The notes: generated by a model not told the origin, from the letters alone. A DNA stretch of 12,919 bases from an uncultured Collinsella sp. (GCA_902474645.1 CABRWN010000041.1:1-12919); one strand, 5' to 3'; positions 1-7,268 are shown, numbered from the stretch's first letter. A program made the numbers and translations.

Positions 1-20
1 TCGTTTTATGTTTCTGCCGT

Positions 21-467
21 TTACTCGGCGAGCTGCTTTAGCACATCGCAGGCGATCTCGATGGCATCGTCGATGCAGCCGGGGCAGCTGCGGAGCGGGG
101 CCTGGTTCGAGCCAATGCCTTTGAGAGTGCCGCAGACGGTCGTCGTGTTCTTGTCGCCAAAGCGCTTGGCGATTTCGCGCGACAGCTTGTAGGTCTGGCC
201 CTTGGTCTTGGGGTTTTCCATGCCGTCGCTCATCACGAAGCCCATGATGGCCACGGCGCCCGAGATAGCACCGCAGGTCTCGGTCATGCCACCCATGCCG
301 GCACCAAAGCCCTCGGTGAGGGTAAAGGCGATCTGGGGGTCGAGTCCGACGGCAGGTGCGAGCGTGCAGGCGACGGCCTGCGCGCAGTTAAAGCCACGGG
401 CGTGGTATTCGGCAGCCTGAGCCTGACAGGCGGTGATGTCGAGCTGGGCCGTATCGATTTGCTTCAT
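21..467 (-). CDS. C_GCAxxG_C_C family protein (putative redox/metal-binding)
   Basis: A 148-residue soluble protein of the C_GCAxxG_C_C family. These are small cysteine-rich proteins of anaerobes whose biochemical role is not settled; a redox or metal-binding function is usually assumed. The pattern is visible: Cys28 in GFNCAQAV, a glycine-rich stretch GFGAGMGG (53-60) leading into TCGAISGA with Cys65, Cys112 in VCGTL, and Cys128/Cys131 in SCPGC. There is no signal peptide or membrane segment. I chose the ATG at 467 because AAGGAGA lies directly upstream at good spacing and homology begins here. The frame stays open for 48 more codons upstream, but that part has no family character and runs through a leader hairpin. 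The gene is divergent from metY across about 230 bp. Family assignment is fairly sure; function is unknown. Confidence 0.85.
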   Translation of the reverse strand: MKQIDTAQLDITACQAQAAEYHARGFNCAQAVACTLAPAVGLDPQIAFTLTEGFGAGMGGMTETCGAISGAVAIMGFVMSDGMENPKTKGQTYKLSREIAKRFGDKNTTTVCGTLKGIGSNQAPLRSCPGCIDDAIEIACDVLKQLAE

Positions 468-480
468 CGTTGTCTCCTTG

Positions 481-512
481 GTCACGGTGTACCCGCCTAT
501 GGTACCCGTGAC
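481..512 (-). promoter_or_regulatory. Inverted repeat in the leader of the C_GCAxxG gene
   Basis: The arms GTCACGGTGTACC (481-493) and GGTACCCGTGAC (501-512) are complementary apart from one bulged base, around a 7-nt loop. On the minus strand the hairpin ends 13 nt before the start codon, directly before the SD sequence. It could be a protein operator or an RNA hairpin that affects translation or stability. There is no T tract, so it is not a normal terminator. The rest of the 468-698 gap holds no convincing promoter that I can name. Confidence 0.5.
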
Positions 513-698
513 GGTGCGTGTAATCATCGAGAGCTTCATGGATGCCTCATTTTTATCTATCGAGCAAATGTCCAAGGCTTGAGATGAATACCCCTGATCA
601 ATTTGTCCCATAACCTACCTTGGGGATGGGTTGAGAGGGGTGCAGGGTAGCGGTATCGTGAACCGAATAAAACTAAAACCCAGGCAAGGGAGCAGGAT

Positions 699-1982
699 AT
701 GAGCGAGCAGACCATCGGTACGACGTGTGTTCAGGGCGGTTATCGCCCGGGTGATGCAGAACCGCGTCAGGTGCCTATCTACCAGTCAACCACGTGGAAG
801 TACGACACGTCCGAGCACATGGGCAAGCTATTTGACCTGGAGGAGTCTGGTTACTTCTATAGCCGTCTGCAGAATCCCACGTGCGATTTGGTTGCCGCCA
901 AGATCTGCGAGATGGAGGGCGGTACCGCTGCGATGCTCACGAGCTCGGGCATGGCTGCGAACTTCCTCGCGATCTTTAACGTGGCCGGTGCCGGCGATCA
1001 TGTGGTCGCAAGCTCTGCCATCTACGGCGGTACCTACAACCTGCTCGCTCATACCATGGAGCGCATGGGTCTGACCTGCACGTTCGTTGCCCCCGACTGC
1101 ACCGACGAGGAGCTCGAGGCAGCCTTTGAGCCCAATACCAAGCTCGTCTTTGGCGAGACGATCGCCAACCCCGCCCTTGCTGTGCTCGATATTGAGCGCT
1201 TTGCCAAGGCCGCGCATGACCACGGCGTGCCGCTGATGGTCGACAACACCTTCCCGACGCCCGTGATGTGCCGTCCCTTTGAGTGGGGCGCCGACATCGT
1301 GACGCACTCCACCACCAAGTACATGGATGGACATGCTGCCTACCTGGGCGGCGTGATCGTCGACCACGGCCAGTTTGACTGGATGGCGCATGCGGACAAG
1401 TTCCCGGGTCTCACCACGCCCGATGAGAGCTACCATGGCGTGACCTATGCCGAGAAGTTTGGTCGCGAGGGTGCCTTCATTACCAAGGCAACCGCTCAGC
1501 TCATGCGTGACCTCGGCCCCATGCAGAACCCGCAGGCGGCCTTCTTCCTGAACAGCTCACTCGAGAGCCTGCATGTGCGCATGCCGCGTCATTGTGAGAA
1601 CGGCCTGGCCGTTGCCAAGTTCCTGCAGAGTCATCCCAAGGTACGCTTCGTGAGCTATCCGGGCCTGGAGGGCGATAAGTACTATGACCTGGCTCAGAAG
1701 TACATGCCCAACGGTACCTGCGGCGTTGTGAGCTTTGGCTTTAACGGCGGTCGCGCGGCGGCCGAGACCTTTATGAAGAGCCTCAAGCTCGCCCAGATCG
1801 CCACGCACGTGGCCGACGCCCGCACTTGCTGTCTGCACCCCGCTAACGCTACGCATCGCCAGATGAACGATGAAGAGCTCATCGCCTGCGGCATTTCCGC
1901 CGACATGGTGCGCCTGTCGTGCGGCCTCGAGGACACTGCCGATCTGATTGCCGACCTTGAGCAGGCGCTCGAGCAGTGCTAG
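699..1982 (+). CDS. metY: O-acetylhomoserine sulfhydrylase-type PLP enzyme
   Basis: A 427-residue cytoplasmic PLP enzyme of the Cys/Met metabolism family. It probably makes homocysteine from O-acetylhomoserine and sulfide (O-acetylhomoserine aminocarboxypropyltransferase). Visible motifs are YSRLQNPT (54-61), the PLP-phosphate region SSGMAANF (82-89), VDNTF with Asp182 facing the pyridine nitrogen, and HSTTKYMDGH, in which Lys207 should form the Schiff base. The segment IYGGTYNLL has Gly111 where methionine gamma-lyases carry a characteristic Cys; this and the 427-residue length favour MetY. A gamma-lyase or promiscuous activity cannot be excluded. The ATG at 699 follows a purine-rich AAGGGAGCAGG. 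The gene is monocistronic or leads to the MFS gene through a strong terminator. I saw no SAM riboswitch in the leader. Confidence 0.88.
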   Translation: MSEQTIGTTCVQGGYRPGDAEPRQVPIYQSTTWKYDTSEHMGKLFDLEESGYFYSRLQNPTCDLVAAKICEMEGGTAAMLTSSGMAANFLAIFNVAGAGDHVVASSAIYGGTYNLLAHTMERMGLTCTFVAPDCTDEELEAAFEPNTKLVFGETIANPALAVLDIERFAKAAHDHGVPLMVDNTFPTPVMCRPFEWGADIVTHSTTKYMDGHAAYLGGVIVDHGQFDWMAHADKFPGLTTPDESYHGVTYAEKFGREGAFITKATAQLMRDLGPMQNPQAAFFLNSSLESLHVRMPRHCENGLAVAKFLQSHPKVRFVSYPGLEGDKYYDLAQKYMPNGTCGVVSFGFNGGRAAAETFMKSLKLAQIATHVADARTCCLHPANATHRQMNDEELIACGISADMVRLSCGLEDTADLIADLEQALEQC

Positions 1983-2000
1983 GCTAGCGTTCGCACAAGG

Positions 2001-2027
2001 CGCCGATGCTGGCAGAAAGCTTCGGCG
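2001..2027 (+). other. Hairpin between metY stop and its terminator
   Basis: CGCCGATGCT (2001-2010) pairs with AGCTTCGGCG (2018-2027) with a single T-T mismatch and a 7-nt loop. No T tract follows. It lies in the 3' part of the metY transcript and in any read-through leader of the MFS gene. It may protect the 3' end, or form an alternative fold upstream of the terminator at 2052-2097. Confidence 0.45.
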
Positions 2028-2051
2028 ACCTTTCGTTCCGATTCCGTAGGC

Positions 2052-2097
2052 GGGACCCCAATCGCGACTGTTCGCAGGCGATTGGGGCCCCGTTTTT
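2052..2097 (+). terminator. Intrinsic terminator after metY
   Basis: CCCCAATCGC (2056-2065) and GCGATTGGGG (2078-2087) form a perfect 10-bp stem. After one A-C mismatch it is extended by GGG/CCC. The loop is 12 nt and a run of five T follows at 2093-2097. This is a strong Rho-independent terminator. It ends only 26 nt before the MFS start codon, so the MFS gene either depends on read-through or has a promoter overlapping this region. Confidence 0.85.
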
Positions 2098-2123
2098 GCG
2101 TTGGGCCACTCGAAAGGATGGAT

Positions 2124-3428
2124 ATGGAGAAAACCGCAGAGCAGCTGCGCCGCGAGCACATTGCTCTAGAGGGCGACACCCATGGCAAGAACAAATGGGC
2201 GATTCTGTTTACCGTGCTCATCATGACGTTTATGGTGTGTCTGGATTCGACCGTCGTGACCGTGGCGCTGCCCGTGATGCAAAAGGAGCTGGGCGTGGGC
2301 CTCGATCGCATTCAGCTGGTAAGCTCGGTGTATCTGCTTGCGACTTGCGTGGCTATGTTGCCGTTTGGCCGTCTGGGCGACGTGCGCGGCAAGGTGAATG
2401 TGTTCCAGCTGGGCGTCATCGTCTTTTCGGTCGGTTCGCTGCTGTGCGGCCTTTCGGCCTCGCTCGAAGTTCTTATCCTGGCACGCATTGTGCAGGGCGT
2501 CGGTTGCGCGGCGGCCATGGCTAACAACATGGGTATCATCACCGAGTCGTTCCCGGCGCGCGAACGAGGCCGTGCCATGGGTATTCTCGCGACCTTCGTG
2601 GCCCTCGGCATGATGTGTGGCCCCGTGCTGGGCGGCATGCTGGTGGCAAGCTTTCCCTGGGAGAGTATCTTCCTCATCAACCTGCCCATTGGCGTCATCT
2701 CGTTTATCGTGGGGCTCTATACGCTACCGCATGTTAAGCCGGAGGTCGGCGACCGCCCCATGTCCCTTGCCGATGCCGCTCGTCGCTGCTTTGCAAATTC
2801 GGCCTTCACCATCAACCTTGCCTGCATGCTCATCGTGTTCGTTGGTATTGGTGCATCCGAGTTTATCCTGCCGTTCTATTTTCAGGACGCCCACGGCTTT
2901 GGTTCTGACATCTCCGGACTACTCTTTTTGGCGCTGCCGATGGTGAATGCCTTTATCGGCCCGCTTTCGGGTACGGTTTCGGACCGTGTTGGCTGCGAGG
3001 GTCCCACGGCGGTCGGTCTGGGCGTGTACGTGTGCGGTCTCTTTGCGGTAAGCACGCTCGACGAGCACTCTTCTATCCCTGTGATCGTGTGCTGCGTCGC
3101 GTTTATGTCGTGCGGCACGTCGATTTTCCAGAGCCCCAACAACTCGCTGTATATGGGCTCGGCTCCGCGCGAAGCGCTCGGCTTTGCGGGCAGCTTGGGC
3201 AGTTTGGCGCGCTATGCTGGCATGGCACTCGGCATTACGGTGGCGTCGAATATCCTGTATGGGCAGATGAGCGTGGCGATGGGCGAGGCCGTGACCGGTT
3301 TTGTTGCAGGCCGTCCGGATGTGTTCCTGTTTGGTTTCCGTTCGGTGTTCTATGTGCTGATGGCTGTGGCCGCTGTGGGCTTTGCGCTTGCCATGGTGCG
3401 TTTGGTGAAGATGCACGCCCGCCATTAG
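2124..3428 (+). CDS. MFS exporter, DHA2 (EmrB/QacA-like) family
   Basis: A 434-residue integral membrane protein that probably exports drugs or other small molecules by proton antiport. The first membrane segment contains LDSTVVTVALPVMQKEL (40-56), the DHA2 D1-type motif with Asp41. The loop between segments 2 and 3 has GRLGDVRGK (motif A, 82-90), and GPVLGG (166-171) is the antiporter motif C. Hydrophobic segments then continue to the C-terminus, with a larger cytoplasmic loop around HVKPEVGDRP in the middle. The length is shorter than many 14-segment DHA2 proteins, so the segment number may be 12 to 14. I chose the ATG at 2124 because AAAGGA (2113-2118) sits five bases before it; the ATG at 2118 overlaps that SD. 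The substrate is unknown and no regulator gene is adjacent. Confidence 0.85.
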   Translation: MEKTAEQLRREHIALEGDTHGKNKWAILFTVLIMTFMVCLDSTVVTVALPVMQKELGVGLDRIQLVSSVYLLATCVAMLPFGRLGDVRGKVNVFQLGVIVFSVGSLLCGLSASLEVLILARIVQGVGCAAAMANNMGIITESFPARERGRAMGILATFVALGMMCGPVLGGMLVASFPWESIFLINLPIGVISFIVGLYTLPHVKPEVGDRPMSLADAARRCFANSAFTINLACMLIVFVGIGASEFILPFYFQDAHGFGSDISGLLFLALPMVNAFIGPLSGTVSDRVGCEGPTAVGLGVYVCGLFAVSTLDEHSSIPVIVCCVAFMSCGTSIFQSPNNSLYMGSAPREALGFAGSLGSLARYAGMALGITVASNILYGQMSVAMGEAVTGFVAGRPDVFLFGFRSVFYVLMAVAAVGFALAMVRLVKMHARH

Positions 3429-3552
3429 CGTGTTGGGAGGCTGTCTGCCACGATTCGCGCTGTCCCAAAAAGACTGGTTTGTGGTGCGATGCGGCTTGTG
3501 GGGCGGGCGGGGGTCGGTCCGTGGTAGACTATCGAACAACGTTTATTAATCG

Positions 3553-3570
3553 CGCGGTATCGTTGCCGCG
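3553..3570 (+). other. Small leader hairpin before xpt SD
   Basis: CGCGG (3553-3557) and CCGCG (3566-3570) are complementary around an 8-nt loop, directly before the SD AGAAGGGG (3571-3578). The 157-bp gap before xpt was checked for a purine riboswitch and none was recognised. A TAGACT at 3525-3530 could be a -10 element, but no matching -35 is visible. Confidence 0.3.
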
Positions 3571-3585
3571 AGAAGGGGTTGCGCC

Positions 3586-4164
3586 ATGCAGGAGCTTGAG
3601 GATCGTATTCGCCATGACGGCATCGTAAAGGCCGGTAACGTCCTTAAGGTTGATGCCTTCCTCAACCACCAGTGCGACGTTGAGCTGTTCGACCACATGG
3701 GTGCCGAATGGGCCCGTCTGTTCGAGGGTGTCGAGATCAACAAGATTCTGACGATCGAGGCTTCGGGTATTGGTATGGCCTGCATCGCAGCCCAGCACTT
3801 TGGCGGCGTGCCGGTGGTCTTTGCCAAGAAGGCGCAGTCCATCAACCTCGATGGCGAGCAGTATGCCACGACCATCTATTCTTTTACCAAGCAGAAGGAG
3901 TACCCGGTCATCGTTGGCAAGCGCTTCCTGTCCGAGGGCGACAAGGTCCTGATTATCGACGACTTCCTGGCCAACGGCTGCGCGCTCGAGGGTCTTATCA
4001 AGATCTGCGAGGCCGCGGGTGCCGAGGTTGCCGGCATTGGCATTGCGGTGGAGAAGGGCTTCCAGGGCGGTGGCGATAAGCTCCGCGAGCGCGGCTTCCG
4101 CGTTGAGAGCTTGGCCCGTATCGCCGATATGGACTGCGATACCGGCGAGATCACCTTCGCCTAA
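3586..4164 (+). CDS. xpt: Xanthine phosphoribosyltransferase
   Basis: A 192-residue cytoplasmic purine-salvage enzyme that converts xanthine plus PRPP to XMP and pyrophosphate. Length and sequence follow the Bacillus subtilis Xpt type closely: VLKVDAFLNHQ (19-29), TIEASGI (56-62), VVFAKK (77-82), YSFTKQ (98-103), the PRPP-binding loop VLIIDDFLANG (121-131), and GIGIAVEKGFQ (150-160) near the C-terminus. The ATG at 3586 has the SD AGAAGGGG at 7-nt spacing. No xanthine permease gene (pbuX), the usual partner, is adjacent. The stop is followed within 30 nt by a perfect palindromic terminator. Confidence 0.93.
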   Translation: MQELEDRIRHDGIVKAGNVLKVDAFLNHQCDVELFDHMGAEWARLFEGVEINKILTIEASGIGMACIAAQHFGGVPVVFAKKAQSINLDGEQYATTIYSFTKQKEYPVIVGKRFLSEGDKVLIIDDFLANGCALEGLIKICEAAGAEVAGIGIAVEKGFQGGGDKLRERGFRVESLARIADMDCDTGEITFA

Positions 4165-4191
4165 GCGCGCAACTCAAGCGATTGGTATGCG

Positions 4192-4228
4192 ATGTGACAA
4201 AGGGACTGTCCCTTTGTCACATTTTTTT
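4192..4228 (+). terminator. Perfect palindromic terminator between xpt and the GGQ gene
   Basis: ATGTGACAAAGGGAC (4192-4206) and GTCCCTTTGTCACAT (4208-4222) are exact reverse complements around one central base. Seven T follow at 4222-4228. As RNA it is a strong intrinsic terminator. As DNA it is a 31-bp near-perfect palindrome of a kind that looks like a dispersed repeat. It ends 3 nt before the purine-rich SD of the next gene, so no promoter fits between them. Confidence 0.85.
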
Positions 4229-4246
4229 ATGAGGGGAGGTGTTGAT

Positions 4247-4627
4247 ATGGATGAGAACAAGATGGGATGGCGCGAGTATGCGCGCTATGCCGAGATGTCG
4301 GTCGAGGAGTTGGCGCGCGATTGCGAGGTGCAGGTGTTTCGCGCGACAGGTCCGGGCGGACAGGGCGTGAACACGACGGACTCGGCGGTGCGTATGAAAC
4401 ATATCCCTTCGGGGATTACCGTGACGGCGCGCGAGAGCCGCAGTCAGTTTCAGAATCGCGCGAGCTGTCTGCGTAAGCTGCGCGCTGAGTTTGAGCGTCG
4501 TGGTCATCCGCCGCGCCGACGCGTAAAGACCAAAGTGCCTCAGCGCTCTCGCCAGCGCAGACTCAATGACAAGCACTTCAACGCCATTAAAAAAGCCAAC
4601 CGTCGCAAACCGGGCAGCGACGAATAG
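4247..4627 (+). CDS. Peptide chain release factor-like protein (GGQ domain, rescue-factor type)
   Basis: A 126-residue protein containing an RF-1 catalytic domain and no stop-codon recognition domain. GPGGQGVNTTDSAV (35-48) carries the Gly-Gly-Gln that triggers peptidyl-tRNA hydrolysis on the ribosome. SGITVTARESRSQFQNR (55-71) matches the core following GGQ in class I release factors and ArfB/YaeJ. The last 40 residues are very basic (GHPPRRRVKTKVPQR, RQRRLND, KKANRRKP). This resembles the ArfB tail, which lies in the empty mRNA channel of stalled ribosomes. The first 30 residues are acidic and not typical of ArfB. A ribosome-rescue role is inferred. The ATG at 4247 has a strong SD, AGGGGAGGT, at 6-nt spacing. 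The gene sits between two palindromes with a common core. Confidence 0.8.
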   Translation: MDENKMGWREYARYAEMSVEELARDCEVQVFRATGPGGQGVNTTDSAVRMKHIPSGITVTARESRSQFQNRASCLRKLRAEFERRGHPPRRRVKTKVPQRSRQRRLNDKHFNAIKKANRRKPGSDE

Positions 4628-4632
4628 CCACC

Positions 4633-4707
4633 CCTAAGTTGCGGTGAAACAGGGACTGTTTTGCGGCTTTAGCTGCATAAACAGTCCCTATTTCACCGCA
4701 ACTTAGG
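4633..4707. repeat. 75-nt inverted repeat between convergent genes
   Basis: The left arm (4633-4661) begins CCTAAGTTGCGGTGAAAC and ends in AGGGACTGTTT. The right arm (4679-4707) is its reverse complement with one mismatch in 29 positions. The 17-nt loop contains a further short complementarity (TGCGGCT/AGCTGCA). It fills the space between the GGQ gene and the lipid-kinase gene, which end towards each other. There is no T tract, but such a hairpin could act as a bidirectional 3' end. It shares the core AGGGACTGT with the palindrome at 4192-4222, suggesting a REP- or MITE-like family. Confidence 0.85.
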
Positions 4708-4712
4708 TTGGG

Positions 4713-5675
4713 TTAGTGGGTGGGGTGCCAGACGTGGAGGGCTCCGCCGAGGACGTCGACCTCGATGCGCGAGGCGACGATGGGCTCACCGTCGGCCTGG
4801 ATGGGGTAGTCGGACTCCTCAAAGGTGAGCTCGGCATGGCGGCAGCGGCGCATGCGAACCGGTGGCAGCTTGGTGTGGTGGCCATCTTTGGCCGAAAGGA
4901 ACACGGGAAGCGCGACCGCGCGCGGAACGGGGCCGCAGGCGTAGCAGACGTCGAGTATGCCGTCACAGGGGTCGGCTTCGGGACAGATACGATAGCCCGA
5001 GCCATAGGTAGGACCCAGCTGAATCGCCATGATGATCGCCCTCACGCGCTCGGCTGGCGCGCCATCAAAGCTGATGGTCATGGGGTAGTTGCGGTAGCGC
5101 AGGCCAAACTGCTCAAGTCCCGAGAGGGTGTAGAGCGGAGCGCCGGCGAGGCCCGTCTTTTTGCGCAGCTCGGTGGTGCCCAGGCCGATGGCGGCATCGA
5201 TGCCGACCGAAAGCGTCTGGTCGTAGTACTCAACGGTAGCCTCGCCGCTGCCGCTCGCAGGGCTCCACGAGCGAATGCGCCCGATGTCCTGACGCTGCAG
5301 CTTGCAGGTGAGCAACGCGCCAAAATCCTTGCCGGAGAAATCGTCGATGCCGAGCGTCTGGGCAAAATCGTTGCCGGAGCCCACGGGCAGGACGGCGAGG
5401 GCGGGGCGGGCGTCTTCCTCTTGCTTCATAAGCCCGTTGACGACCTCGTGGATCACGCCGTCGCCGCCGAGCGCGATAACGGTGCGATAGCCCGTTGCCT
5501 GGGCGGCCAGCTCCTTGGCGTGCCCCATGCGCTCGGTCAGCACCAGGTCAAACTGGTATGCGCGTGCAGTCATGTCCAAAAAGCGCTGTAGGCGCTCGGC
5601 AACTTCGTGCGCCGCACCCGACTGGGCGGCTGGGTTGGCGATGATGAGCGTGCGGCCAAAATCAGTTGCGTGCAT
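4713..5675 (-). CDS. Diacylglycerol-kinase-family lipid kinase
   Basis: A 320-residue soluble or peripheral kinase of the DagK/YegS/BmrU group, expected to phosphorylate diacylglycerol or a related lipid using ATP. The catalytic domain shows IANPAAQSG (12-20), the nucleotide-binding ALGGDGVIHEVVNGL (68-82) and LPVGSGNDFAQTLG (96-109). A C-terminal beta-rich domain includes CDGILDV and the terminal QADGEPI segment typical of the family. The canonical GGDGT reads GGDGV here, a mild change. The ATG at 5675 follows CGGGAGT. An upstream extension of 24 codons has no family similarity. It lies 87 nt downstream of the ClC gene on the same strand with no terminator between, so co-transcription is likely. 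Confidence 0.88.
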   Translation of the reverse strand: MHATDFGRTLIIANPAAQSGAAHEVAERLQRFLDMTARAYQFDLVLTERMGHAKELAAQATGYRTVIALGGDGVIHEVVNGLMKQEEDARPALAVLPVGSGNDFAQTLGIDDFSGKDFGALLTCKLQRQDIGRIRSWSPASGSGEATVEYYDQTLSVGIDAAIGLGTTELRKKTGLAGAPLYTLSGLEQFGLRYRNYPMTISFDGAPAERVRAIIMAIQLGPTYGSGYRICPEADPCDGILDVCYACGPVPRAVALPVFLSAKDGHHTKLPPVRMRRCRHAELTFEESDYPIQADGEPIVASRIEVDVLGGALHVWHPTH

Positions 5676-5762
5676 GGGGCGACTCCCGGCGTATGACGTG
5701 ACGGTGCGGTCGCGCTCAGGTCGAATTGCCCCCGATTGTGGCTGCACGACGAATACTTACGT

Positions 5763-7184
5763 CTACTCTATCAGGTCGTTGTGGCGCTCGATAGCATCCG
5801 CTACCGTACCGCCCTCATCCACAATAAGCGAACGGCGCTTGGGCGAGATGATGCGCTGGGCGGGGTACACGCCGCGGTGTCCAGCGGTTAGGTAGCTGAT
5901 AAAGGCCACGATGACAAAGAACCCGGCTGCCGTGCCGTGGAACAGGTCGATGGCCATCATGCAGGTGGTGATGGGCACGTTGAGGCCGGCGCAGAACACG
6001 CCGAGCATGCCCAGTGCCGCCAGAAAGCTGGGGTCGATTCCGACGAGGCAACCGATCCAGCCGCCGAGCGCCGCACCGATGCCAAACAGGGGCGTGACCT
6101 CGCCGCCTTGGAAGCCGGCGCCCAGGGTCAGCGCTGTGACGACCAACTTGATGGCTGCGTCCGCCAGGGTGGTGTTGCCGGCAAAACCGGCGCCGGAAAG
6201 CCACGTGGAAAGGCCGGCGTAGTCCCAGGCGTCGAGGAGGGCATAGGCGGACAAAACCACGAGTGCGCCTATAAGTGCGCGAACGAGGTAATTGGTGATA
6301 AAGCGACCGTACAGGCTCTTGACGGTTCGAACCGACCAGGCAAAGAGGCGTGCCGTCAGACCGAAGATGATGGCGCTGATAACAACGATGACGACCGTTG
6401 TGGGCGTCATAGCGGGAACGCTGGCGATGACATTCGCTTCGTATTCGGTACCCAGGGCGAGTGATGTAAAGTAGCCGGTAAACGAGGCGACCAGGCAGTA
6501 GATGCCCGCGGTGTAGTCAATCTTGCCGATAAAGCACATCTCCATGCCAAAGAAAGCTCCGGCAAGGGGCGAACCGAATACGGCGCCAAAGGCCGACGAG
6601 ATGCCGGCGAGCATGAGGTCGTGGTGGTCATGCTTTTTGAGGTGGGCGAGGCTCGAGATGTTGCTGGCGATGGTGCCGCCAATCTGCACCGCGGCTCCCT
6701 CGCGACCGGCCGATCCGCCCGTTAGGTGCGTGAGCGTGGAGCAGACGAAGGTGAGGACGGCCATGCGCATATGGATGAGGCGTGTGCCCAGAGCGGAGTC
6801 GATGACCAGGTTGTTACCGCGTTTGGCGGCAAGACCGTGGTTTTTGTACACCCATGCGGTGGCAACGCCCACAACGGGAAGCAGCGCGTAAATCCACGCA
6901 TGGTGCTCGCGATAATCGGTCGCGATATTCAGCGAGGCCAAAAACGCCCAAGCGGCAACGCCCATGGCAAGCGAGACGATGACGACGAGTGCGAGCAACT
7001 TGGCGCTCGCGAGTAGGTTGCGGGCGTCGCGGCGCGTGTCGGCAGCCAAGAGATGCTCAGAGCGGGTGAGCTGATGCCTGCCTGCCGTGATGACGTCGTT
7101 CAGGGAGAAAAAACCGCCTTCGTCGAGCGGCTGGGAATGATCCTGCGCTTCGTTTGCGCTTTCGGGTTTGTCGTTATGAGCCAT
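5763..7184 (-). CDS. ClC-family anion channel or antiporter
   Basis: A 473-residue membrane protein of the ClC family. A cytoplasmic N-terminal region of about 60 residues is followed by roughly 400 residues of hydrophobic helices and a short tail; no CBS domain is visible. The anion-path motif GREGA (160-164) is clear within TGGSAGREGAAVQIGG, and Glu162 corresponds to the gating glutamate. The region where chloride-type ClCs have GSGIP reads KRGNNLVID (121-129), so the usual selectivity-filter serine is absent. Chloride specificity therefore cannot be assumed; a fluoride/proton antiporter or another anion is possible. I chose the ATG at 7184 for the SD AAGAGGAA just upstream. A TATAAT (7214-7219, minus strand) gives a leader of about 20 nt. 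I saw no fluoride riboswitch there. Confidence 0.85.
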   Translation of the reverse strand: MAHNDKPESANEAQDHSQPLDEGGFFSLNDVITAGRHQLTRSEHLLAADTRRDARNLLASAKLLALVVIVSLAMGVAAWAFLASLNIATDYREHHAWIYALLPVVGVATAWVYKNHGLAAKRGNNLVIDSALGTRLIHMRMAVLTFVCSTLTHLTGGSAGREGAAVQIGGTIASNISSLAHLKKHDHHDLMLAGISSAFGAVFGSPLAGAFFGMEMCFIGKIDYTAGIYCLVASFTGYFTSLALGTEYEANVIASVPAMTPTTVVIVVISAIIFGLTARLFAWSVRTVKSLYGRFITNYLVRALIGALVVLSAYALLDAWDYAGLSTWLSGAGFAGNTTLADAAIKLVVTALTLGAGFQGGEVTPLFGIGAALGGWIGCLVGIDPSFLAALGMLGVFCAGLNVPITTCMMAIDLFHGTAAGFFVIVAFISYLTAGHRGVYPAQRIISPKRRSLIVDEGGTVADAIERHNDLIE

Positions 7185-7213
7185 ACGTTCCTCTTTTAGG
7201 TTGCAACGCAAGC

Positions 7214-7219
7214 ATTATA
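7214..7219 (-). promoter_or_regulatory. -10 element of the ClC gene
   Basis: A perfect TATAAT on the minus strand, about 30 nt upstream of the ClC start codon. No good -35 hexamer is at the expected distance. A direct repeat AACGCG lies just upstream of it (about 7220-7235) and could help bind a regulator. Confidence 0.5.
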
Positions 7220-7268
7220 AAACGCGGTAAACGCGACGAGCCGGTGGGCTGGTTTCCATTCTGTTTCG

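Noticed and set aside
612..698. SAM riboswitch before metY
   Set aside because: The leader is short and shows no SAM aptamer stems or a terminator.
828..1436. Long antisense reading frame inside metY
   Set aside because: It is a shadow of high-GC coding; its translation has no family character and no SD.
3433..3468. TTGGGA/TCCCAA inverted repeat after the MFS gene as a terminator
   Set aside because: Only six paired bases with a long loop and an A-rich, not T-rich, tail; the CTGTCCC core is too short to call it a member of the AGGGACTGT repeat family.
3429..3585. Purine riboswitch before xpt
   Set aside because: Xpt genes often have one, but the conserved aptamer loops could not be found in this GC-rich leader.
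4716..5591. Long plus-strand reading frame opposite the lipid kinase
   Set aside because: The composition is that of an antisense shadow and the minus-strand kinase motifs are clear.
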